Notes: generated by a model from the sequence alone, not told the origin. Positions 39,830 to 54,500 are shown, numbered from the stretch's first letter. The stretch: 64,000 nucleotides of DNA from Penelope pileata (GCA_013396635.1 WBMW01002323.1:190998-254997); one strand, 5' to 3'. Made by a program: numbers and translations.

Positions 39830-40240
39830 ACTATAAGCATAAGTCATAGCATGTATCAGCATGGAAGACTACCAGAGGAAATGAGGAATCAGTTAAGAAT
39901 CAACAAGATGCCAAATTAACTGTAGCTAGCAAGGCAAGAGAAATGTAACAACAAAAGAGTAAAAGGGTATAGAAATACATTAGATTAAAGAAAAAAATCA
40001 AGAAATGTAGTGATCCTATTCATGAACGATTAGGACAAGGCTCAAGTAACTTGTGTTTATCCAAGCAATGGATGACACCTGGGGTGCTGGTTTTAATAGG
40101 AGTGTCACACTGAAAAAGGACCACAAATAAAGATAGACCAAAGAACAAGGACAGGTAGTTTAAAAATATAATCTCCTCTGGTGAGAGGTTATTTTCCAGA
40201 TTCAGTGGGGAAAGTGAATCCACTGAATTAGTGACAAAGG
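39830..40240 (+). mobile_element. Possible ancient CR1-like ORF2 relic
   Basis: Around 39920-40010 the order GTAGCTAGCAAGGCAAGAG, then AACAACAAAAGAGTAAAAGG, then AAGAAAAAAATCAAG resembles the ORF2 region upstream of the reverse transcriptase in turtle-type CR1, where a block similar to GCAGCTAGCAAGAGATG occurs. The coding frame is lost and the limits are rough. Confidence 0.4.
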
Positions 40241-42781
40241 CATTTTAGTAGGGAAACTTTCTAAATATAGAGGAGGCAGTGACACAGTGTAGGTTTCAAA
40301 GTTCTAGGATTTTCTTCATCAGACTTGCTTTCTTTAAAAGTGACAGAAGGAAATGGACAAGATGTTCTGCTTATGTCTTTTCATCCCCTATCTCCCTTGG
40401 ACTCATAAACAAATAACGTTCACAAACCTATGGTGGATGATGTGAGAGCAGTGTTCTGCCAGTTCTCTTCATCCTGAAATGATAAACTGAACTTTGTCTA
40501 CACACCAGAGGTACAAGTTGCATAAGAACCAGTTTGGAGAAGATGAGATTTTCAGTAGTATTTTTTTCTGACTGAGCAAAAAGTACCACATAAACATATT
40601 TTCCTTTGGTACTTCTGCCTCAAATTCCAGTACGATATCTGACATGAAGTTGAGAAACTATTCATATGTTTTCAACCTACAGAATTTATTTATTTTAAAA
40701 AATAATTATTTTGCTTCCAGACAGATTGTAAGTAGCATTTCTCTATATTTCAGTTTCTTGTTTGATCATGCCTTAAAGAAACTGAAGTTTGCTCTGTGTC
40801 ATAGGGTAGTACATACTAATTAATAGTATCTTTGAACTGGATTTCTAACATGTAAGAGATCTTTCAACTGAATTTCCAGTAGCTGACATAATATTCTTAC
40901 TCAATGGATTTAATTAATGCTATTCTAAAATTATTACTAGATACTTTTGAATCATTTCAGGTACATTTTACAGGACATTCCTGTGTTCTGCAAGACTCAA
41001 ACACAGTCCACCTTGAGGATATGTTACATCCAGTCACAGGAAACGCCACTACAGAAGTGTAATACAGGATATAATGAGCCCAGTGAGCCTTTTAGTCTAA
41101 GGCATTTTACATTATCATGAGTGTGCCTCGTCATTGCCAAAAGCCTAAATTAATGGGAAAAAAATCTAAACCATCATCAGCTATTTCTGGAACTGTGACC
41201 CATCTCTGTCTTAATTTGCGTGATGTTTAGTAAACAGCAGAAGAAAAAGCTACTGATCCAGTTAGATAATAGAACAGTAATTCATAAACATCTTTAGTCA
41301 AACTTTTCACTTTCTCAGACAAACATATTCAGTCCTTCAGGAATTAATTATTCTTTTACTGGTACATTACCTACTAACTCAAAAGTCTAAACACAATTTG
41401 ATGTCAGAAAAGAATATTGTCTTTTATATGTTCATCAAGGGTATCTTAAAGCCTAACAACGATGCTGAGGAATGTACAATAAAATGAGAGTAAAATGAAT
41501 TAGAAGAAACGATTCAAAGAGTCTAAGGTAGGAATAATTATGCATTGTATGGGTAGTTTCCTTTCTGTAAGGTTTATGTAACATTATTTGTTAAAACTGT
41601 GTGTGGATCCATACTACTGTTCTATTTTTGTTACTGGGAAGAGGGAAAAGAAGACTGTGAATTTGCTTCCACTTGTGGAAAGAGGGATCCCTGTCTTGTA
41701 GAAATCCTTTATTAGCATGAAGTTAATCTAGATGGTTCTATGCCAATCTCTCAAAGTCCTTCAGGTGAAGAGAGAGTGTAGTTAGCAGTCTAGAAGTCAC
41801 CTCAACTCAGAACTTCATGCTTCTGGATTCAGAAGAGAAAAGCTTGTGCTCTGTTTTTAAACACACAAATGTACATAAAACCTCTCATAGGATGGCACGT
41901 TAATCATCCCGCTCTTCCCCAATTTTTTTTCATTTGAATAACTTTCCTGGCAAGGAAAAATGGTCAATGAAGTTATAAACGCAATAATTTTGACTTTTTA
42001 AAGACTGAAATCTCACAACTCTCCAGCATGACCACACACACACTAACAGGTATAAAAGTTAAATTGCAAGAGCATCTGGAACCCAAAAGACAGGTCCATC
42101 CAGCTCTATTGCTCTATCTGGGTGAGTCAGTCTCAGCTGACTCAGTTGTATAACAACTGTGCCAGAATGTTCACAGCTTTATATAGCAACGCCTAAAAAC
42201 ATATCCAAAAGACATTGCACATCATAATAGAGATAGGAGATTACTCCCAGGCAGCTGCACTATGAAGTCCAAGAGTTTGTTTAATAGTCAGCATGTCCAG
42301 TAAGTCAATGAATATATACATTCATATATAAATATGTTAAAAAAATAATTGTTAAATCACTGCTTTATTATAATCCTCTTTACTTTTATTGTTTTGGTCT
42401 CTTGGGTAAAAGAAAGCTTTCTTAAAGGAGAAACGGAGAACTAAATTTAGAAGAGTTTACAGCTGGTTAAGGAAGGATTTGAGAATGTGATTATTTTGAT
42501 AAACTATTATAATTTGAAATTGTGAATATTTCAATTTAATAGTGTAAATTTCAACAATCAAAGTTAGAAAATTGTATTTCCTTCTTTTTGTCCCTTTTTT
42601 ATAGTCTTCATGAGAGAAGAAAAAGAAAAAAGACCCAAATAGTTGTTTCATTATTGACAGTAAAAATGCAAGAATTATTTGGACAATATATGAATTCTCC
42701 AATTCTCTTCATATCGAAAGACTGTTAAGCATTGCCAGTTCTTTGCTTGTGTCTTCATTTTTCTTTCACATAATCTGATTA

Positions 42782-43341
42782 AGGTCGCTCCAAAAGTAAT
42801 GCCTCCTAGTTATTTCCTTAGAAACTACAGCAGATAAGAAGAGCACAATAACTGTGTGATAGAGCAAGTTCTTAGCTACAAAACACTATTTCTCAACATA
42901 GTCACCACCAGTAGCCGATTCACATGGATGAGTTGATCAAGACACTCTTCTTTTTGTGGTATGACAGCTGTGTATGGCCATCTGGAACACAGTTTGTCTT
43001 TCCTGTTGGTGCCGCCACTGCTGAAACGCACTACCCACCACCTCACTGTGCTCACATCCACTGTTTGGTCTCCACAAACGTTCAGCAAGCGTCAATGAAT
43101 GTCAGTGGGTGACATTTTTTTCTCATGGAGGAATTCAGTGACATACCTTTGCTTCATCCGCACTCCCAGGTTGGACACCATTGTGTCAGAGTGCCCCTCT
43201 GCTGCCATCTGTCACGCAGCAACAACATGGAACAGAATGTTGGTGGGAAGATTCAATCCCTACTGCTGTACCACCAACATCCGCCTCTGACATTGTGGGC
43301 CAACATAATAAAATAGGGCGCATTACTTTCAGAGCAGCCCT
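42782..43341 (-). mobile_element. Non-autonomous mariner-like element, copy 2 (internally deleted)
   Basis: Terminal inverted repeats (AGGTCGCTCCAAAAGTAATG on the left, AGGGCTGCTCTGAAAGTAATG as the reverse complement of the right, with one base more) are flanked by TA at 42780-42781 and 43342-43343, the mariner target duplication. The reverse strand encodes transposase N-terminal sequence (GDQTVDVSTVRWWVVRFSSG, then LDQLIHVNR) joined almost directly to a C-terminal remnant. The catalytic core is missing. It is 560 bp. It keeps more of the N-terminal region than copy 1 and less of the C-terminal region. Confidence 0.85.
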
Positions 43342-44472
43342 TATAGCTTGATACTTTGAGATACTGACAGAGAAAGAAACATCAAAGCAAGGAAAAGATA
43401 TAGAAGGGACAAGAGATATGTGAGGGTCAAGGGCGTCAAAGATAGATATATTTTAAGTATAGTTGCTTATGCTTACTTGCATTCAACTCTGATAATAAAT
43501 AAAATCGTTGCCTAATGTTAAAAGCACTTTTGTATGACAGCATCCTAAAAGCTTGTTGTTTTATACACTACTTTATAGCTGTAAGAGCATCATAAAAACT
43601 AATTTGTGCCTGTTTTTACTCAAACCGGATAACAAAATTACAACTTTCCAGTTTTTTATCTCTTCTTTCCTATTTTCCCTTTTCTTACAATAATCTTTTA
43701 CTGATTTATGCAACTTCTAGACTTCCCAGCAGACCAAACAATTTGAGACTCGAAGCAAGACTCTGGATAGTTCTTTAGACTGTCTTTCTCCTCATCAGAC
43801 ATTTGAGAAAGCCTTAAGCTCCTCTTTTGCAAGAACTGCTATCTCTTGATATTATGACTTCTATTCTTCATTTTGCTTGTTGCCCCACTGTTTAGAAGGT
43901 GAGCTAATAAAGCATGGCAAACCTAAGTTAGACCTTGATGAAAGTCCAAACTTATGTTAGCCTCTTTGCCTAAGTGTTGAAACCTTCAGAGCTGTCTCTG
44001 GTCAGAACTAATACCTGCTACCCAGAAGAAACATGAACAAGATGCAAAGGAGTAGCTGGGAAACCTTCCCTAACAAGTACCTCCAACCAAATGCTAGAGA
44101 GACCAGGAACATGAATTGTCTTTCCATTCCTTGGTACTTTTATGGACAAAATAGAATAGACTAGGGTCAGAAATTGTGCCCAGACTCACAAAGTCCACTA
44201 CTAGCCAGCAGGTGCAGATGGGAGATGCAGGAGAGTAACACTATCTGCCTCCTTTTCCTTGTCCTCTCTGCTACTGAGCACTCTGATACTGGAGGGAAAA
44301 CTTCACAGCTGAGTTTTTGCATAGCCTCAGCTCAGCAGCACACATTTGGCTCTTTGGCCAAATCCTAGGTTTCTGTTCAACAGGGAGGAGAAACCCTATA
44401 GAAACCCAAAGCAAATATCCAGTGTGCCTAGAGTGCTAGAGGACAAATTTGAGAGAAGCTGGTTTGTGATCA

Positions 44473-45518
44473 TGGTAATTTCACACTGATGTCTAGCTGA
44501 ACTCCACCACACTGCTCTCTCACTCTCCCTCTTCAAAAGAGCAGAGGAAGAAAATATGCTGAAGAAAAGGCTCATGAGTTGAGATAAGGACAGGGAGATC
44601 CCTCACCAACTGCTGTCATGGGCAAAATAAGACTCATTACAGGGAGACTGATGTAATTTATTGCCTATTGCTAGTAACAGACTCAATCAGTGAGAACTAA
44701 AAGCAAACTAAAAAAAATACTTCCCCCATCCACCCTCTTCTGCCTTGTCTCCCTAAACGACCCTAGGGAATGGGGGCTGCCATAAGTCCATAACACTTTG
44801 TCTCTGCTGCTCCCCTGTAGCTGTGCTGCCCCTGCTCCAGTGTGGGTTCTCTCCTTCCTGAACTGATCGCACATGGGCTTCCCAACAGGCTGCAGCTCTC
44901 CAAGCACTGCTCTAACACGGGTCTTTATCACAGAGCTTGTCCTTCAGTTGCAGACTGCTCCAGCACAGGTCTCCATGGGCAGCAGCTCCCCCAGACCTCC
45001 TGCCCCACCGTGGGCTTCTCTCCACAGGCTGCAGCTCTGGCCTAGGACCTGCTCCTGCTCCTGTGAGGGCTCTCCCTGGGCTGCAGCCTCCTTCAGGCCA
45101 CATCCACTGCTGCACTGTGGGCTCCTGCATGGGCTGCATGTGGAGATCTGCTCCATGTGGTGCCTGTGGGCTGCAGGGGGACAGCCTGCTCCACCATGGG
45201 CCTCTGCTAGGCTGCAGGGAACTTCTGCTCCATGCCTGGAGCACCTCCTGCCCTCCTTTTGCACTGATCTCCGTGTATGCAGGGCTGTTTCTTTCACAGT
45301 TTCTGACTGCTCTCTCCCAGCTGTGGTTGCACAGCAGTTTTTCCCTTCCTTAAATCTCTCCCAGTGGCCCACCCAGCTCAGCTCTGGCAGTGGTGGGTTC
45401 TTGATTGAGCAGCAGGAACTGGCTCTGATCTAACATGGGGCAGTGCTGTGCTCTGCTCGCAAAAGCCACCCTTGCAGTTCCCCTGCTACCAAATCCTGCC
45501 ATGTAAGCCCAATGCAAG
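44473..45518 (-). mobile_element. Large GC-rich LTR of an avian endogenous retrovirus, reverse strand
   Basis: On the reverse strand it runs from a GGTAGCAGGGGAAC block near the start, through a GC-rich region with repeated GGGCTGCAG and CTGCTCC motifs (about 44820-45250 on the + strand), to a CTTATCTCAACTCATGAGCC block and GTGGTGGAGTTCAGCTAG near its end. The order fits a widespread bird ERVL-like LTR as I remember it, and the final third parallels the solo LTR at 6314-6858. GATCA occurs at 44468-44472 and 45519-45523 and may be the target duplication, but the right-hand end does not read CA exactly there. Several overlapping frames are open because of base composition, not because they encode protein. 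Confidence 0.65.
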
Positions 45519-48500
45519 GATCAAACATGTTGCAATGTTATATTGAAATATGCCTTTTGTAGTGAGATTCAAACCTAATGTTTATGGAAGTATAAGGAAA
45601 TTAGAACCAGAAGGGGGAAAAAAAAAAAGATTCGGCATTTCTTTCTTCTGTGGTACTTGAGGGACACACAAGAACTTCTATATGCTAGAGAATCCAGGAT
45701 ACTTTTGCCCAACATGAGCAAAGAAGGTGAGTTCTTTCTAGTTTTTCATTTCTTTACAGATCCCAAAGCGTTTCTCCTGACTCCTCAGTATATCCAGTTT
45801 ATTTGATTTTACTTGCTGTTTAAGTTGCATGACTCTTGCTAATTATCTAGAGTTTCTGGAAAGATTAAATGGTATTTAATATAATTAATATGATTAAAAC
45901 AGATACAAGAAAAGTGGCTCTATAATGTTGATGCTCAAGTCTATTCTGCCAGCTTTTTCTCATGAAAATCTTCTAATATGTACCTGTACAATTCTGATGT
46001 GTCTATACCTTCTCTGGGTCCCTATGAGTTCGACAGGACTTGCAATTTCTAAGGCTTCTCAAGCATTTTTTCAAGAGGCTAGTAGACTACAGTGCCCATT
46101 TTAGGGATTGCAGATTGTTTGCCTCCTTGCCTAAGCAACGTTTAATTAGTGTTTCATTCCACTAGCCGAGGCTGGTGTTACAATTAATACTGTGAATTTT
46201 CAAAGCTCACAAAATTAAATCAACGAAGGAGATCGTCGTACCTGTTCTAGCTCAAAGAACTCTTTAGTTTTTTAGGTCTGATATATACACAATCAAGACA
46301 GGCATTCTTGTAATACCAGAAAACTGGCTTTTGAGAATGTTAGCGCAGTCGATGGTGTACACAGATTAGACATACGCAATAAAATCAAAATCAAGAGTCC
46401 TCAGTTGTTCCTGTTATGTGTTAGCCTCATGGTACAAGGTATCTCCCCATATCAATCAGCCATTAAGAAAAGAAAAGTTTCCTGTTTGGCTGGCTAGATT
46501 CCTACAGATTTCTCTGAGTATCTCCACTGGGAATCAGAATTGTAACAAACAGTACATGTTCACGTGGTGATCTTAGACTAAATAAATGTTAGCTTCAAGC
46601 CAGAGGCTATGCAAGAATAATATGAAAACAGTCTTTATCTTTAGAAAAAGGCTAGGAATTCTGGATGTTGTTGCATCCAGAGAAAATATCTTCTTGTGGA
46701 GATAGGACAGTGGGGCAATAAGCAGCCTCAGATTGCAGTTACAAATGGAAGTACCTCTTTGTGCAGTGTGGAACTAAATGTGAACCCCTGTTATCACTTC
46801 ACGGTAAAAAATGGAAATATCCTGATGATTATATTGTGAGCAGACCAGAATAAAAACCAAATGTTTCTATGTGAAAGTCCCAGTTCTCAAATAATGTTAA
46901 AAGAGGCTTCATAGTTGTGATATCAATCAAAGGGTAATCTTCTGGTCAATGCGTACTGCACTGAAGCAGTCCGGCCACAAGTGACAACTCTGGCAACATG
47001 GACCCACGTGATCTCGATTGCCATGAAACATAACTGGATTTCTCAATTTTTATCATGCACAAGCTAAAACAAAAACATCTGGAATGTAGAAAATTGCTGT
47101 TTTCTCTGCTTAACAGTTATCATGATAAACGATGGAGATTACTGTCATTGTTGTTTGGTCATATTATTCCTAAAGTGAGTCTGTTGCATTCTAGCACAAA
47201 TAAAGATAGATTTCATATTGTTAATAGTTTGCCATGTAAATGAAGATTATAAACATGAGACATAAATTACAAAAGGGGCACAGTGAAGACATGAGGGAAA
47301 GGAAATATTGTAATATTATATATTAGGAACCCACTCTTTGTGTCTGGAACAAATACTTCTATTGCTAACAAATCCTTCCAGCTGTCGGATTGCAGTAATG
47401 AAGTATGCAACTTAAAAAGTACACCACGATTTCCAGCCTTGATGGATTATCACTTAACCCAAAATGCAACAGTGTACAGATAAGTATCACAATTGGTTGA
47501 TGGTCTGATAAAGATTCCATTATATAGCTGAGCTCCTAAGAGGCTTCAGCAATGCGTCAGAAATTCAAACACTCCCAACCTGAGCTCTGATCACGCTGGT
47601 TTTTTTCCTGCTGCATATGAATTATGCAGTCTAACAGACACTATTGTAAGCTAACAGTGCTAGAGATTTTCCAAATTAAGAGTCTCTTCTGTTGGAAGCA
47701 TGCTCACTTTCTGTAAAGAAAATCCTTGGCTCAGAATTCATCCTGAGATTTCACCTTAGGTGCCACCAACTGCAGGGTGTTGGCGCTCCTTCTGCCCAGC
47801 CTCCATGTGTAGCAAGGAGGCACAGGCTTCCAAAAAGCTTTGTGGAAAAGACTGAAGGCATCAGTGTCAAACTTCAGCATAAAGCATAACGTCAAAGACC
47901 ATATATACCAAAGACTGCAGCTGTAATGACCATTTTCATTTGAGCTCTAAGTGAGAGTTGATCTCAGTTATAATGTTTCCTACATTTTATCAATCTGTAG
48001 TCATTTTCAGCAGTCAGATGTAAATGAAGTACAAAAACTACATTATTCGTACTAACTTCATACTCCAGCAATGCTTTTGAGTTCCCATACTCTAGTAATC
48101 TTGTTATTTCCAAAATAATTTAATTATTTTCAGATATTTTTACCTCATACCTGCTGCTTTAAGAGCCAGAATTACATTGATTACAAGAGACTGTTGGCAA
48201 CAAGTATTTACAGCTCTACAAACAGTTTGGCTTGCAAATTGATTAATTGAGTTTATCCTGCCTAGTTGACAGGTAGTTTTGAGGTTTAGAGCAGATTTGT
48301 GAAGAATTTCTTTAACAGGAACCTTTCTTGTATGTAGTACCTTACATATACAAAATCTCATTAATATTAAGTGCGACTATATGCACTTTAATGTGTTATT
48401 CATAGATTAAGATATGTGATCTACTGAGTCCAGAGAGAACTACTAGGTCAATCATCCTAAATCCTTGTGTAGATTCCATTCATACAGGTTTATAATGAGG

Positions 48501-51500
48501 ACCAGAAACCTTTATTTTGTCAAAGAATGCCCACCAGAGCATATCTAGACTTAATTTAAGACCTGAAAAAAATGGAATCCACATTTTCCCTTGATGTTTC
48601 TTTTCAGCAGTTAGCTATATTCAAAATGGAGACTTCTTTTTCTGTTAAATTTCTCTGATACTAACAAGGATGCATTGGTTCTTGTCAAACCTTTCTTCAG
48701 CAAAAAGGCTTCTCATTCCATACAAATTCTCCTCTTGAAAGTGAATGTTTATTGTAAAAAGACTCTGCAAATATGCTCCAAAATTTATTTGAAAGAATTG
48801 TCTCTATGGGCTTTATAATCTTATTAAGACTTCTGATTGATTTGGTTTGTTGTAAAGATATCTACATTGTCAAGTGTGTCTTCAGTGATGACTTTTAAGG
48901 GAAATATAGTACATTCATTTAAATAGGGAGAAAGACAAGTAGTTTCTGTTGAATATGTTTAATTGTTGTTGTATTTATGTAAAAGCACAAGGCTAACACA
49001 ATTTCAGATTTATTTTTTTCTTACGGAGAGACTACTTCCATGGTGTTTAGAAATACTAACAGCAAAAACTGAGGTCTTTTTTTCTGAAGCTACTGCCTAA
49101 GGCAGATTTTGGTAAGTTCTGTGCTGTGAGGATACTGATGAAATGCTTAATGGGTAAAAGCTAAAGTATACAACTAGGCATCATTACAGTTAACAGGAAA
49201 GGCAACTAAAGCAACTGTTGCAGTGTCATGTGGGATGTTAAAAAGACTGAAACAGTGCTGACAAGGTCTACAAATGAGGAAAGGAAAGAAAAAGAGAGAA
49301 AAATGCTGCTAGTTTCAAATTTATTGCTAAAACCTTTAATAAAAAATGCACGTCTTTTTCACTAACCAGTGAACTAAAGTCATCAGCTGTGCCTTTGAAG
49401 CTGAAAAGATTACTCTCTCTGCCCTTGCTTTCTCTGACACTCCACTTGAAACACAGTTAATAACTTTCAGTGTGAGCCTCACAAAATACAGAATTGATAC
49501 TAATTATATTAAGTTTGTTGGATGAAAGATGACCTTGGTAAAACTGGAAGCTTCAGCGTTCCCCAGAACAATAAAACAAAAGTGAGATCTACACAGAGTG
49601 ACTTTGGAAATGATTTAATCTGACCTATTAGTTTTTGCCTATAAAATTATGTCAGACTGCGCGCCTTGGTTTTCTTAAATCTAAAAATGGATTTACACAT
49701 CCATAATAAATTCGATGTTTTACCTGACTTTTAAACCATCAGCATAAAAGCATCCACAAAGTGAGGTTATTCAGATAGCAAAGACAATAAAGGGAATTCT
49801 TAAAGGAAATACTTCAATATTTATCAGAGCATCAAAATAAATTTCTAACCATCCTCTTTTTTGTGGCAGTACTGATTTTGGGTTTCTGTTCTGTGTCGCC
49901 TTTGAGACCACACACGCCATGGTCAAAACCGAGTGCAGTGTCACTCACTAGGGCTGAATTGTGTGTATGATGTATAGAAGCTTATACAGTACTGAAATGG
50001 CTGAGTAGCAGCACACCAAAGATGTGTTTGCAGGGCAGAATGCTGAGTGTGTTGCATGTTTCCAGGCACCCTTTGAAAACACTGAAAGGCAAGGCTCGCT
50101 ACGAGGCTGCTGGAGCTGGTCGTTGTGCATGTCTTTTAACCATACTGTGCTTCAGACAGCAGGGTTAGAGTATATTTCCTTGTTATAATTAAGAGAGAGA
50201 TTAGAAATGCATAGAGAATATTGCTATAGTTTTATTACTTTAAGAAAAAAGTCTTCAAGCTAATCTTTGATTAGCTTAAAACAATCCTGTAGGAAAGAAG
50301 CAGAAGGAAAGTCCAGTTTGAAGTGTACAATATCATAAATGGTTGCACCTAGTCACAGCTCATTTCATTTCACAGTTCATTTTTTTCCTTGTAAAAATTG
50401 AGAAAGAATTACAAATTCGTCTACTCTGAGAAATACGAAGTGGAAAACCTTATTCAATGACACTTGACTCACTGTTTGGCTGAGTGTAAAAGACTGAATG
50501 GGAAAGCACAAATGGAAGTGACTGAAAAAATGAAATTCAGAACCAACACAAGGAAGTACTTTTCACTCAAAGAGAAATACAATTTTTCAATAGCCTACTG
50601 AGCCAAGTTTGGGATTGGAGGCACTGGGGTCATTAAAGAAGAAGGGAGATACTATTCTGGAGAAACTGTGTTAACCAAGATGACTTGCAATGGGTTGAAT
50701 GGCCTTTTCCTTTTCCCCAAATTTATGTTCTTTTTGAAAAACTTTGATTACAAGCCGTCCTGCTGTGATTTAGATAGTATGAATTTGAAAAGAATGTATC
50801 AAATCCTTTCAATCAAGATGCTTGGGTTTCTTTCCAGCCTGAATTCTTGCAAGCCTGTAATAGAAAACCATCAGTCAAGGAAAAAAAGTATCAGGAGTAG
50901 CAATTTACGTTAATGTACAATTTCCTTTTTCAGCATAAAGGGTAACAGACAAGGAACCAGGGCTACAAAGGCCAAAATATAAATCTTTGTGGGAATATGT
51001 TATGGACAGTCGGGGCGGGAGGAAGAAAAAATCCCCAAGACTGACAATTTAAGGAAGTTATTCTATTTATTTTGTATACTTCTTTTCTTATGGCTAACAA
51101 GTCTCTACAGTATACACATCAGGTCATGAACTGCATTCAGCACCCAACAGAGAGGAGACAATGTTCATTTTAATGAATTCCAAGTGCCCTAGCAGTCTTT
51201 AACATTGACTTTGGGCCCTGTCCCTGGACGTAACTTGACAGTAGCCAGCTTTTACGACTGTGTTAATTTGTTAGAGAAAGTGATTGTAGAGGGTTATTAT
51301 GTAAAGCCTTTCCACTTTTTTTTTTTTTCATGGGTGTAGTTTTCAGTAGAGACCCAAGAGAAACATTTGTAATGTTTACATTTGATTTTTACTAAATTAT
51401 TGTCTCCAGTATGGGAACTCAGTGTGTTCCTGTGCTGCGTTGCCTTCTTGGGCACATTTTTGGGTTCTTTGGCACAATTCCTGCCATCCGTCCTATTCGT

Positions 51501-54500
51501 GTTTATCAACTGCTGTGCAATTTTGGTAATCCCCCTTCTGGGATGCTTTTGTGCATGGACACCAATGTGTCAGTTGCATGCTTTACAAAGCAATAGGAGC
51601 TCCTAAATGTTACTTAATTCCAGAGCTCTGTTCCTCCAGTTCATCTCTGAAGCGTCAGTTTCCAGTATTTCCAGACTTAGTAATGCAAAGAAGAAATTAG
51701 TCTTTTTTTTCAATCAGGTTGGCTCTCTCTGCTGCATGACCTTGTGCCAAGTAATTTGTGAGGGGATTGCCAATCCCTGTGGGACTTTTTTGTTATTCCC
51801 ATTGTAAGTCCCATTGTAAGTATGACTGTGGGGAAATGTGCTAATTGTTTTTGTGTGATTGAAATGTACACTGTTTTGCTTTGTGCTGCCTTTAAGTGGT
51901 GTCTGCTAGTTCTTACAAAATCATTTCTGTGGCAAAATTTGCTTCAAATTGCTGCTATGGCACTCAGGACTTCAGTTTGTATTTTCCATGCAGAGTGTGC
52001 TTTTCTATATTTATTACGAAATACAAGCGGACTATAGGGTTTTTACATAATTCTAAATCCTTCTCAACCAAATAAACAATCAGGAAAATAATTCATACAC
52101 AAAAGAAATTCACAGAAGGTGGTTGCTTTCAGCACTGTAGTGAAATAGATTGGTTGTATGCAGTGCAAAGCATTTTGCTCTTGGTAAAATTTGTACTGTT
52201 ATAGAGAAATTAAGAATATCATGAAAATTCAAGGGCAGGAGACTTTTTCCTGTTTTTATGCAAAATGCTCACAACTGCTGTATACTAACAGAATAAATAA
52301 TGTTTGTAGTATAGGCAACACATGGGTCAGAGTAAAAGACATTTTCAAGTTTGTCTTGTGTTAAAAAAAAAAAAGATGAACTGTTAAGCCATCTGTTCTG
52401 AAGGCAGAACAAGATGAGCAGATTCTAAAGCTTTGGATGTGAATGCTACTTAAATACTTCCTTGGTTTTTTATGTATTTATTTTTACTGTTGAAAATGTA
52501 TTTGAATTTATGTATGTTACAGACTACTAACCCTGTTTATTTGTGTCCCAGTTTCTAGTCTGTCTTAACAGCTTTCAAAATCTTAACATATTATACCATT
52601 TTCTGAAGAATTCTCGGAACGTATGGTGGATACATGGCAGCATTTGAGCTTTGTACTATATTCAAGCACAAGCCTGCATAGCATTTTTCAGCTCAGTGGA
52701 AATGAAACATACTGAACAGCTACCATGTGCTTTAAACAAACATAATATATAATACTGCATTAATTTCCTTGGGGATCATCTGATTAGGGCTATGTGGTAT
52801 TGCACGTATCTTAAACCCTTCTCTCTCTTTTGACATGATGGCTGCAGAATGTTGCTGCTGATCCTTCATGCTTTCACAGACTATAGTGGAGAACTGAAGT
52901 AAACCTTTAATGAGTGTTTAAAATCACTGATGTCTAAAACTGAACATGTCTATCTGTGGTCAAACAGATGGTTGAGGAAGGCAATAGGACAAACAAAGCT
53001 GGAGAACTGAGAGGAAATTAGTGGCTTCATATTTGTGAACATTTTCTGTCCATAATAAACTCTCCAAATTGACTATTGATTATTTACAGGTGTCCAGTTC
53101 TGCCATATCTTTATCTCTCAGAATTTGAGTTTGTATCACATGTTTATTAATCCCGCTTTTATTATTGCATACCTGATTTTAAAATGGAAATAATGTATTT
53201 GGGAAACTATTTTAGACATGTCTACACTTAAAATACTCTATTTTTTCAGCCTTAGAATTGGCATTAACTCATCCTTAAGATTTATATCATAGTAGCCACA
53301 GCAGATTGTTGTTGATATTTAAATACCTGCTGTTCAACTACAATTCACAAACTTCCTCCTCTGAAAAGATCAACGTTTTACATTTAATGTCACATGTGAA
53401 AATCTAGGTCATTTTTACCTCCGAATAAGTTATAACCACAGGATTTGAGTCAAGAAAGAATATAATATTTAAAAAAGACAAAGAGCCCACAAACATTTAA
53501 GTGTTAAAATCATATATTCCCCCATCTGTTGCTGGATTTCTTCTGTATATGGCTATTTAATGCTTCCAAACAAGCTATTACAATTCTCTTTGTAAAGGCT
53601 GGAAGGTGATCATTTAGGCTGTATACAAAAGACTAATGTTAAAAAAAGTGCAGTTATTTTTGTCAAATTGCAATATTCTCTAAATGCTAACTGAAAGCCT
53701 TTTAGAAAAAGGAGAAATAAAAATGGCAGTTGAATGTTCTCAGAGTTAATCACTGTCAGTTCAAAGAGTTGTGAAAATCAGCCCTATTAATCCTGAAGCT
53801 GAACCAAAACTTCAGATCTTGGCCAAAAATAACTGTGGATGATTTATTTTGTTAGTGAACCTAGTAAATCACTTGGAATCAGAGATAATTATCATGAGAA
53901 TGAATGCTTTTTCTTTTCTGTCAAAAGCCCAAGTTCTTTATTTAATTTATAATTATTTGACCATTGCTGATAAAATGATTCTTTCATCAATATATTATTG
54001 TTGAAGACCTCAGTTTTATCCTCTGATATTTCATTAACGTTAGCTACTGTCTTTGCATTGCCCACATATTACTGCAAGGTGTGCATTTAGCTCTGGATGA
54101 ATATGAAAACACGGGTGAAATGCAAAAATAAAAGTACATAACACTGGGAAAATGTCTTTTTTTAGATGGAAGCAATAAATGGTGTCATAAAGTACATGCT
54201 GACCACTAGCCTTTTCAGGAATGTGAACTCACTCTGTATTCTGCAGCTAGACTTTCAGCAATCAGAAACAAAAGGATGTATCAGTAGCAGAACTGTGCTG
54301 CATTGGAAGCATTACTTACATACTTAGTAGGTCAAAAGCATTGGAAAGAATGGGGCCTGCAGAAATAGCAGTATGTTATTCAGTCTAAACTTTATAGATG
54401 GTATGTTTTTCAGACCTGTTCTGAAATCTTAAGAGGTTTTCATCAATTTTACATGACATTAAACATGTATTTCAATTTCTTGTTATTGAAATTAGTTTGT

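Noticed and set aside
44683..45433. Large overlapping open frames on both strands (up to 186 codons)
   Set aside because: Five overlapping frames are open at once in a GC-rich, internally repetitive LTR. This reflects base composition; none shows a domain, and the proteins are Leu/Pro/Ser/Cys-rich artefacts.
50500..50740. Another old LINE-like fragment (AACACAAGGAAGTACTTTTC and later motifs)
   Set aside because: A few words resemble L2/CR1 ends, but the order is too weak to report as a feature.
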